NCBI GenBank assembly: GCA_965262505.1
Contig: CBDHFM010000021.1
Location: 31,392-95,391 of the forward strand
DNA: 64,000 nt
Reading direction: 5' to 3'
Source: JACPPO01 sp965262505
Lineage (GTDB): Bacteria > Acidobacteriota > Vicinamibacteria > Vicinamibacterales > UBA2999
Part shown: in pieces, positions 58,031 to 64,000 of the stretch
Numbering within the stretch: position 1 is the stretch's first letter
Layout: each line of letters begins with the position of its first letter
Made by a program: the position numbers and the translations under genes
The notes under the pieces: model-generated
The model's database searches: none
Seen by the model: the letters and a program-made list of their open reading frames with translations, nothing else
What the model was told of the DNA's origin: nothing

Positions 58031-59176
58031 GGCCGTAGTGGAGATGGCAACGGCCTGTATCTGACCGTGCAACCCACGGGCACGCGCAGTTGGATCCAGC
58101 GGATCGTGATCTGCGGCCGCCGCCGCGACGTGGGCCTCGGCGGCTTCCCGCTCGTCACGCTCAAGGAGGCGCGCGAGAAGGCGTTCGCCAACCGGAAGCG
58201 CGCCCGCGAGGGCGGCAACCCGCTCGCGGACAGGCACCGTCCCGACACCGTGCCCACGTTCGCCGACGCGGCCGAGCGGGTCTGGATGGACAAGTATCCC
58301 GGCTGGCGCCACCCCCGGCACGCCCACGACTGGCTGGCGAGCTTGACGCGGCACGTCCTCCCGCACATCGGCGACACGCCGGTGTCGCGCGTCAGCAGCG
58401 CCGACATCCTGGAGACGCTGCGGCGTATCTGGCACGTCCGGCCCGAGACGGCCCGGCGCATCCGCCAGCGGATCAGTGCCGTGCTGGACTGGGCCGTGGC
58501 CATGGAGTACCGCAACGACAACCCGTGCCACCGGATCGGCCCGGTCCTCGGCCCGCAACAGGACCTTGTCGTGCACATGCGCGCGCTGCCGCACGGCGAG
58601 GTGGCGGGGGCGATTCAAACGATGTGGGGGTCGGGGGCGACGCCGGCCGTCAAGCTGGCGTTTGAGTTTTTGGTGCTGACCGCGGCGCGGTCGGGAGAAG
58701 TGCGCGGCGCACGGTGGGACGAGATCGATCGGCCGGGCCGCGCGTGGACGATCCCCGCGACGCGGATGAAGTCGAAGCGCGAGCACCGGGTGCCGCTGTG
58801 CGGGCGCGCGGCGGAGATTCTCGAGGCGGCGCGGACGCTCGCCGACGTGTGCAGTCCGCTCGTGTTCCCCGGCCAGGGCGGCGCGCCGATCAGCATCACG
58901 CGGTTGCCGCGGCTCCTGCAAGACCTGAAAGTGGCCGCCGTGCCGCACGGCTTCCGCTCCTCGTTCCGGGACTGGGCGGCCGAGCGGACGAACCATCCGC
59001 GCGAGGTCGTTGAGGCGGCGCTCGCGCACATCGTCGGCAACCAGACCGAGGCGGCCTACGCCCGGTCGGACCTGTTCGAGCGCCGTCGTCACCTGATGGA
59101 CGAGTGGGGGGCCTATCTCGGCGACGAGAGCAAAGCCGACGCGCCGCGCCGCGCTGACCTGCGGAGGGCCGGCTGA
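58031..59176 (+). pseudogene. tyrosine integrase 2 lacking its N-terminus (copy 2)
   Basis: As in copy 1, homology starts at GDGNGLYLTVQPTGTRSW without a proper start (GTG at 58067 is available). It is identical to copy 1 up to about 58918, then diverges (LAHIVGNQTEAAYARSDLFE against LAHRVQNPVEAAYARSDLFE) and has an extra C-terminal tail DADAPRR-like of about 15 residues. The switch from identity to divergence inside the gene marks a recombination joint. Confidence 0.8.
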
Positions 59177-59345
59177 TGATCGCGCCTCTTCAGGAACGGG
59201 CGGTCGCCTTGAGCAGCGGGCAGGCGCGAGGATCATTCGTGACGGTAGACCGATGACGAGAAGCCATGACTGACTCGGCCACAACGTTCGCTCTTGACTC
59301 CCCCCGCCGCTCGCTGAAGCCGTCCCGTGGGAAAGGCGGGCGCTG
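59177..59345. promoter_or_regulatory. spacer before the second ArdC gene
   Basis: No gene. It should contain the promoter of the downstream gene; no motif is clear. GGGAAAGGCGGGCGCTG before the ATG gives only a moderate ribosome-binding site. Confidence 0.3.
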
Positions 59346-60450
59346 ATGGCCTGGTGGCGTACACCGTCGGCGCAGACCCCCACGTGGTCCCGGGAGAACG
59401 ACCACGCCGCGTTTGCCGCGACCATCAAGGCGCAGATCGAGCAGGGCGTGGCGCCGTGGCAGAAGCCGTGGACGCCCGGCGAGCGTCGACTCCCGGAACA
59501 CCTCGTGAACGGGCACGCGTACCGGGGCGTGAACGCGCTGTACCTGAGTGTCGTCCAAACCGCGAAGGACTACCGCGACAACCGCTGGGCGACCGCCACC
59601 GAGATCCAGGCGCTTGGTGGTCACGTCCGCCCAGGCGAGAAGGCGACGCCCGTCCTGCTTGACAAATTTGCCGACGAGAAGGAGAAGCCGCCGCCCGGCG
59701 GCGAGCAGGACCACGAGCAGACCCGTCCACCGATGGTGCGGGTGCACGCCGCGTTCAACGTCGAACAGGCCGACGGCCTGACGCTCGAACGGCGCGACGA
59801 CGACCGCGACCAAAAGTCTGAGTTGAAAACCCATGAGCTCGCCGAGCGCGTGATCCAAGAGAGCGGTGTGCGCGTGGTGCACGAACGCGGGGACCGCGCC
59901 GTGTACAACATGCACACGGATCACGTCACGCTCCCGGAACGTGACCAGTTCGCCAGCGCGAACGGGTACTACCAGACTGCGCTCCATGAACTCGGCCACG
60001 CCACCGGCCACCCCGATCGGCTGGACCGCGCCACGCTCAAGAACGGCGTCGGGGATTTCGGCAGCGTGGAGTACGCCCGCGAAGAACTGCGCGCTGAAAT
60101 ATCGGCGATGCTGACCGGCGTGCGGGTCGGCGTCGGCCACGACGGGAGCCGTGGCGCGACGTACGTGCAGGGCTGGCTCACGGCACTGGAACACGACTCG
60201 CAGGAAATCGACCAGGCCGCCGCCGAGGCGCAACACATGTCGGACTACCTGCTGCGCCAGGTCCGCGAGCACGAACAGGCGATCGCGCAGAAATACGCCG
60301 AGCTGGCCGCCAAATACTCTGCCGCACGGCGTCCACAGATCAGCCCCGCGCCGACGGCGCGACCGCGGGACCCGCGCCCGCCCGTGGTTGCCGCCCCTGG
60401 ACCCCGAGCGGATGATCGTCAACCCAAGGGGGACCCGCCGCCACGACGTG
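59346..60450 (+). CDS. ArdC-like antirestriction protein, second copy, fused at its end
   Basis: The first 330 residues parallel the ArdC at 24772 (WQKPWTPGERRLPEHLVNGH, AYRGVNALYL, AAFNVEQADGLTLERRDDDR, HELGHATGHPDR, AREELRAEISAML), with both DNA-binding and HELGH domains. The natural stop is gone: the open frame runs through a virB8 scrap and antisense-frame IS3 sequence to 60737, adding about 95 Arg-rich residues. The core is intact and may be active; the tail is an accident. Confidence 0.8.
60395..60445 (+). pseudogene. scar of a second virB8 3' end
   Basis: One frame here reads DPERMIVNPRG, matching DPELMIVNPMG at the end of virB8 (35690-35720). It lies between the ArdC copy and the IS3 fragment. 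This suggests that the genes between ardC and virB8, about 10 kb in copy 1, were deleted from a second transfer operon. Confidence 0.5.
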
Positions 60451-60959
60451 CGGAGCCGCAGGGTGCTGGCCTGGCGCCTGTCCAACACGCTCGAGGCGAG
60501 CTTCTGCGGCGCGGCCTTGCGAGAGGCGCTCGAGGGCTCTGGTCCTCCCGAGATCTTCAAGAGCGACCAGGGGAGTCAATTCACCAGCGGCGACGTCACC
60601 GACGTGCTCAAGGAGGCTGGTATTCGCATCTCGATGGACGGCAAGGGCCGCTGGATGGACACCGTGTTTATCGAGCGCCTGTGGCGATCGCTCAAGTACG
60701 AGTGCGTGTACCTGTCCGAGTTCACCACTGGCTCTGAGGCCCGAACCGGCATCGGCGGGTGGATGGACTTCTACAACCGGTGCCGGCCCCCCTCGTCGCT
60801 CAACGGTCGGACGCCCGAAGAGGCGTACACTAGCGGCGAAGCTGACCGGAGCCTGGGGCTCCGCCCCACGTCCGGCCAGCTAAACGCAGCGTGAATCATG
60901 AACCCGGATTCCACCTTAGCTGTGACGAACACCTGTCCGAAGGATGGGGTCCACCTCTG
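60446..60959 (+). mobile_element. IS3 right half, copy 3
   Basis: From SRRVLAWRLSNTLEASFCGA on, the sequence is almost identical to the second half of the IS3 transposase at 2426, including SDQGSQFTS and VFIERLWRSLKYE, and ends in the shared right end GGATGGGGTCCACCTCT. The left half is missing. It replaces everything downstream of the virB8 scar. Confidence 0.9.
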
Positions 60960-61019
60960 AAGACGAGGCGGCGGGCATTCTGGAGGATCAGCATGTGCCG
61001 CCAGAGCGCATAGCCGTTC

Positions 61020-61166
61020 ATGGGCGGCGGGCTATGGACCAGCGCTGCTATCCCGCTGGCGCTGGCCTACCATCCGGTGTGGGTGCTCGGCATCAGCGCC
61101 GGAGCGGTGGCGCTCTGGCTGCTGGTGTGGGCGCTGCTCTTTCGCGGACGGCTCGGCCTCGGTTAA
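61020..61166 (+). CDS. 48-residue membrane protein
   Basis: A short frame from ATG 61020 encodes MGGGLWTSAAIPLALAYHPV and then WVLGISAGAVALWLLVWALL before an FRGRLGLG end, two hydrophobic segments with a basic tail. It is too short for assignment. It lies between two IS3 fragments and may be a remnant of a transfer gene. Confidence 0.4.
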   Translation: MGGGLWTSAAIPLALAYHPVWVLGISAGAVALWLLVWALLFRGRLGLG

Positions 61167-61282
61167 TCGCGTCCCGCCTGCACTCCGCTCGAGTGCCTGG
61201 GGCCGCAGTTCCCGTTCAACCACCTGCCCGGCGATACGAATGAGGCCGTCCGCCTTTGAGACGCGGGCCTATCCGATCAGCA

Positions 61283-61400
61283 TGTATCGCAAACGGTCGT
61301 TTGAGACATAAGGGGTGAGGTGGAGCCGTTCAGGTCCGTGCGGATCGCCGTCGTGACATTCTCGCCCGCGGTGTTGGCGACATCGACGACCGCGCCATGA
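61283..61400. other. resolvase-type dyad and fragment of the coiled-coil membrane gene
   Basis: A dyad related to the one before the resolvase remnant at 14578 lies at 61283-61310 (ATCGCAAACG/GTCGTTTGAGA). At about 61400-61335 the minus strand reads VVDVANTAGENVTTAIRTD, the core of the protein at 3807-4085. Both are scraps. Confidence 0.55.
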
Positions 61401-61556
61401 CATGACTACTCGCAGAGCTGAGGCCATCACCTGGTGAGTCATGGTCAACTAGGAGTCGTTTGCGTCGCCGGAGAGCGACGTCGAGGGCCGGGGAGTCATG
61501 GGTAAAAACTTGCACGAGGCTTCGGTGTACCGGCGCAGCGCCGATGTAGGGGTTCG

Positions 61557-61664
61557 ATGAGCACAGACGACCAGCAGCGCCGTGGCGGGTTCGTGCCGAT
61601 CGGCGAGCTGGCCGGCACGCTGCCGGGCATCGTCCCGCGCGGGAGGGCGCCTCGGTCGAGCTGA
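61557..61664 (+). pseudogene. 5' remnant of a Rep gene
   Basis: The frame MSTDDQQRRGGFVPIGELAG, then TLPGIVPRGR, is a Rep N-terminus, nearly the same as at 4114. It is cut off by the IS3 right end that begins at 61660. Confidence 0.8.
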
Positions 61665-61778
61665 CCGGAGCCTGGGGCTCCGCCCCACCTCCGGCCAGCC
61701 AAACGCAGCGTGAATCATGAACCCGGATTCCACCGTAGCTGTGACGAACACCTGTCCGAAGGATGGGGTCCACCTCTC
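61660..61778 (+). mobile_element. IS3 right end, copy 4
   Basis: Only the last codons of the transposase (TGAWGSAPPPASQTQRE in this frame; LTGAWG-like) and the shared 75-bp right end remain, closing with GATGGGGTCCACCTCT. It joins the Rep scrap to the relaxase fragment region. Confidence 0.85.
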
Positions 61779-61864
61779 TGTTGACGTTCTTCAACAGCCC
61801 TTCGTATTCGGTGGTCAAGGTCGTGACATGTGCGCCCATTTGTTGTTGTTGCATGTAGAGCACG

Positions 61865-62010
61865 GCCACATGCCCGCGTGGGCGCAGGACGACCCGCACG
61901 CCTACTGGCAGGCGGCGGACGCGCATGAGCGCGCCAACGGGCGGCTCTACAGCGAGGTCCAGTTCGCCCTGCCGCGCGAACTGGACGCGGGCGGGCGGCG
62001 CGAGCTACCG
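61865..62010 (+). pseudogene. MobA/MobL-type relaxase fragment
   Basis: The frame reads GHMPAWAQDDPHAYWQAADA, then HERANGRLYSEVQFALPREL. The GxMPxWAxxDPxxYWxAADxxERANGRLxxExxFALP segment is typical of MobA/MobL (TraA-like) relaxases near their N-terminus. Catalytic Tyr and His motifs are absent. It is the only relaxase sequence found in the window. Confidence 0.75.
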
Positions 62011-62019
62011 TCTACCGAG

Positions 62020-62310
62020 ATGGAACCACAAGAAGAACTGCAGCAACTCCTAGCCAGGCAAGCAGCCCTCACGCAGGAACTCGCAGCGAAGAAAAAAGCA
62101 CTCCAGGAGGCCCAACGCCGACAGCGCACCACCCTCACCCGCCAGATCCGCCGCGCCCAGGCCCGCCTCTCCGCCGCCGCCCGCAAGCGCCGCACACGCC
62201 GCTTGATTCTGCTCGGCTCGACCGGGCCCTGTTCGACCTGGCTCCAAAGGGGGCAACCCCACAAGGGGAAGGATCATGAGTCTGAATATGTTCGTCTATC
62301 GCGTGACTGA
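62020..62310 (+). CDS. TraD/MobD-like small coiled-coil protein (fused end)
   Basis: From ATG 62020 the product reads MEPQEELQQLLARQAALTQE, Ala/Lys-rich helix, and RKRRTRRLILLGS, the RK(R/D)TRR(L)ILLG motif of TraD-type mobilisation proteins that accompany MobA/TraA relaxases. After LLGSTG the sequence is atypical and overlaps the next gene, so the C-terminus may be altered. It is in frame with the relaxase scrap upstream, which must be the result of a deletion. Confidence 0.6.
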   Translation: MEPQEELQQLLARQAALTQELAAKKKALQEAQRRQRTTLTRQIRRAQARLSAAARKRRTRRLILLGSTGPCSTWLQRGQPHKGKDHESEYVRLSRD

Positions 62311-62524
62311 AAAGCAGGATGTGGCAAGCCCCGGGGAGACGGGAGACCCATTCGAGGCATTCAACGTGAGCGCGGCCAAGCGCATCGCGACCAGGCGACA
62401 GAAGGTGAAGGGAACTGTGCTCGTTCTTGAAAAACTGAATGGGAGGCGACCGCGCCTGGTCGCAACGAAAGACGCGCATGGGATATGGACCGACACCGCC
62501 GAAACCATCGCCGAGGTCAGCTAA
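62276..62524 (+). CDS. small basic protein of unknown function
   Basis: The 82-residue protein (MSLNMFVYRVTEKQDVASPG, AFNVSAAKRIATRRQKVKGT, VLVLEKLNGRRPRLVATKDA) has AAGGGGAAGG upstream and a balanced composition. It looks coding but belongs to no family I know. Confidence 0.55.
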   Translation: MSLNMFVYRVTEKQDVASPGETGDPFEAFNVSAAKRIATRRQKVKGTVLVLEKLNGRRPRLVATKDAHGIWTDTAETIAEVS

Positions 62525-62851
62525 TGGGCCAGCATGAGCCCAAAATGGCTTACTGGAGCGCAACTAGGCACTGCTCGATCTGGCGCTGAGAAACGGCGAA
62601 TCTTGTGTGGGAGTGAGCGCCGGCTGAATCGCAGCGGGCAGTAGATTTAGAGAGACGGCAGGGATAAGACCATGGCGGAATTCCTGTTGGGTAGCGTATT
62701 CGTCGTCGTTGTTGTTGCGATCGTGGGGTACTGGTGGCGCCGGCATCCGCGACGAGCGTGGTGCCCGGCAAGACCTGGTCACGTTAATCGTGTCCCGGAC
62801 GAATCGGGTGATCTCGGAATCGGGCCAGAGCCTTGCAAAGTGGAAGAACCC

Positions 62852-63055
62852 ATGAAGCTGAAAGTCGTCATCCATGAAGCCGAGGAGGGCGGGTACTGGG
62901 CGGACGTGCCGTCCATCCCATGGTGTGCGACCCAGGGAGACTCGTTCGAGGAACTACTGAGCAACCTTTACGAGGCCGTCGAGGGGTGCTTGTCCGTTGA
63001 GGTCCGGGATATTCACGTCTCCGAGACGGACAAGATTATCGAAATCGCGGTGTGA
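62852..63055 (+). CDS. HicB-like antitoxin (orphaned)
   Basis: From ATG 62852 the 67-residue product reads MKLKVVIHEAEEGGYWADVP, then CATQGDSFEELLSNLYEAVEG, the short HicB domain without a DNA-binding extension. A longer in-frame version from ATG 62672 adds a membrane-helix-like segment (LLGSVFVVVVVAIVGYWW) and is thought to be a fusion. Its toxin partner immediately downstream is decayed. Confidence 0.8.
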   Translation: MKLKVVIHEAEEGGYWADVPSIPWCATQGDSFEELLSNLYEAVEGCLSVEVRDIHVSETDKIIEIAV

Positions 63056-63256
63056 AGGCCGTCAGCGGAAAGTAGTTCTGCCCGGCTGCTCGAATCGCGA
63101 GGGTGGAGGTTGAAGCGGGTCAGAGGCAGCCACCACATCTACGTGAAGGCCGGATTCCCAGCCCTTATCTCGGTTTAGGTGTATGGCGGCGTTCTTAAAT
63201 GCGGCTTACAGAAGCACCTGATGAAGATCGCGCAGATTCAGGATTCTGAACTGTAG
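63052..63256 (+). pseudogene. decayed HicA toxin gene
   Basis: Overlapping the hicB stop, a GTG opens VKAVSGK followed by a TAG; in shifted frames the sequence continues FC.LLESRGWRLKRVRGSHHI, YVKAGFPAL, and LKCGLQKHLMKIAQI up to a stop at 63254-63256. These are the consecutive motifs of HicA (GSHHI with the active His). At least one nonsense codon and two frameshifts kill it. Confidence 0.8.
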
Positions 63257-63354
63257 GAGCCCCTCTCCTGGGTGGTTCTCGGGGTCACTCCTCCTTTGGT
63301 TAAAAATTGCACGTTGATATGGAGACACTGAGGACCACACACGAATGAAAAACG

Positions 63355-63642
63355 ATGGACAGATCGAAGTCAGAGAATGTGAACCGTCCGTGGCGCACAA
63401 GAAGTGTCGGCGCGGAAATGTACACGGCGATGAAATCCGCGTACTTGACTGTCCTTCCTGATGCGTCACCCGGTTTAACCATCGCGGAGATTCAAGGCCG
63501 GCTGGTCGACCATTTACCGCAAAACCTGTTCCCGGACGGCGATAAGGCCGGTTGGTGGGCCAAGACGGTTCAACGCGACCTCGAAGCTAATGGTTTAGTC
63601 GTGCGCGAAAAGGTGACGCCTCTTCGATTACATAAGGCGTGA
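63355..63642 (+). CDS. DUF6958-like protein, probably with a frameshifted start
   Basis: The frame contains ENVNRPWRTRSVGAEMYTAM, LTIAEIQGRLVDHLPQNLFP and KAGWWAKTVQRDLEANGLVV, as in DUF6958 proteins as I recall them. The expected N-terminus MKNDGQIEV is present at 63345 in the neighbouring frame and joins the main frame after a one-base shift near 63370. The ATG at 63355 may still give a slightly shorter product. Function is unknown. Confidence 0.6.
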   Translation: MDRSKSENVNRPWRTRSVGAEMYTAMKSAYLTVLPDASPGLTIAEIQGRLVDHLPQNLFPDGDKAGWWAKTVQRDLEANGLVVREKVTPLRLHKA

Positions 63643-63662
63643 CGATGACGCAGGTCGCGCCG

Positions 63663-63740
63663 CTATTTCACGAGGTGCAGGTGTGATGGTGCGCTGCGCG
63701 GCGGCGAGGGAGAGAGTAGTAACGCACCGGAGCGCCAGCG
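63663..63740 (-). pseudogene. 3' remnant of a Rep gene
   Basis: The minus strand reads GALLLSPSPPRSAPSHLHLVK and a stop, matching the Rep C-terminus remnant at 2091 (GALLLSPSPPRIAPSQLRLV). Upstream sequence is unrelated. Confidence 0.8.
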
Positions 63741-64000
63741 GAGAACGACGGAGCCGTTGACGCGCCTGGTAGGTGGGTTGGCGCGTCGCCTGCGCCACGT
63801 TCTCGCCCAGGCGTATATTTGAAGCCTTCCTTGGGCCGGTCGTCGCTGAGCGCCTCGCTTAGCGGGGTGTCCGTGGCGACTCAGTAACAGATTTCGGCTG
63901 TTTAATCGTGGAAAATCCGACGGGATAGGCTTGTATCCCTGTTTTTCCCCTCAATTTTAGTCTTGGTCAGCCGTTTTTCCGTTTTCACTCGGAGAATTAA
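63741..64000. other. end of window, possible remains of an origin
   Basis: No gene is recognised. GTGGAAAA at about 63919 recalls the DnaA-box-like motif of origins 1 and 2, and a Rep tail precedes it, so part of a third origin may lie here or beyond the edge. No iterons were seen. Confidence 0.3.

Larger units (their letters stand above)
53480..58922. repeat. duplicated cassette, copy 2 (partner 17421-23085)
   Basis: Same content and order as copy 1: repeat array, exported protein, terminator, conserved non-coding region, integrase 2 N-terminus, integrase 1, integrase 2 remainder. The copies differ mostly in the middle of the exported protein. The flanks on both sides differ between copies. 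Confidence 0.8.

Noticed and set aside
62672..62851. A membrane-helix extension of HicB treated as part of the protein.
   Set aside because: HicB proteins of this type begin at the internal ATG 62852, and the upstream part has no relation to the family.
1..64000. Search by eye for tRNA and rRNA genes.
   Set aside because: No cloverleaf with a GTTCGAATC-type arm in context and no rRNA-like conserved stretch was recognised; a tRNA finder run would be decisive.

Overview
This is GC-rich (roughly two thirds G+C by eye) accessory DNA from a Gram-negative-type bacterium. It is best read as a plasmid, or a cointegrate of several plasmids or integrative elements. Evidence: a P-type (Trb/VirB-like) type IV secretion operon, at least three replication/partition loci of one family (replication initiator, ribbon-helix-helix protein, ParA), two iteron origins, about ten toxin-antitoxin modules, and many broken mobile elements. 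No rRNA, tRNA or housekeeping gene was seen, so the host cannot be named. Two large exported proteins end in a PEP-CTERM-like tail (hydrophobic stretch plus RRR). From memory, not from a search, such proteins are common in marine and sponge-associated bacteria.

Layout. 0-5 kb: a parA broken by a 96-bp MITE, a HigBA-like pair, an IS3-family element with a damaged catalytic site, a second parA remnant with its ribbon-helix-helix partner, and Rep and IS110 scraps. 5-8 kb: two VapC-type modules (one frameshifted), HicAB and an hsdM scrap. 8-11 kb: a decayed inverted copy of the virD4 region and three more MITE copies. 11.1-13.8 kb: iteron origin 1, rep, ribbon-helix-helix gene and parA, with a 145-bp repeat holding the parA start and operator present four times. 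13.9-16.7 kb: RelB/YafQ, a broken third rep/par locus and RelBE. 17.4-23.3 kb: exported protein 1, a terminator and a pair of tyrosine recombinases, one of them split by an inversion. 24-41 kb: ArdC-like antirestriction genes, a replication-relaxation-like protein, then virB2-B3-B4-B9-B10-B5-B6-B8, a winged-helix protein, virD4 and virB11, and a truncated nuclease. 41.2-42.2 kb: IS630. 43.1-45.7 kb: iteron origin 2 with an intact rep/par locus. 45.8-51.1 kb: PIN and two MazEF-type modules, an integrase and an IS6 fragment. 51.4-53 kb: a cI-like repressor switch and an AlpA-like regulator. 53.5-59.2 kb: a second copy of the exported-protein/recombinase unit. 59.3-61.8 kb: a second ArdC and a scar where its secretion operon has collapsed. 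61.8-64 kb: relaxase and TraD-like fragments, HicB with a dead HicA, a DUF6958-like gene and a Rep tail.

How it works together. ParA, ribbon-helix-helix proteins, Rep and iterons maintain the replicon. The toxin-antitoxin modules stabilise it. The secretion operon with VirD4 would transfer it, and ArdC would protect incoming single-stranded DNA. No intact relaxase is visible; the only relaxase sequence is a fragment near 61.9 kb. The strongest candidates for something new are: (1) the duplicated unit in which an intact recombinase and the first 38 codons of a second one sit inverted relative to the rest of that second gene; (2) the array of 26-28-nt dyad-like repeats before both exported-protein genes; (3) hairpins between the winged-helix gene and virD4 whose stems are preserved in two diverged copies by paired base changes; (4) the fourfold tandem parA start/operator.
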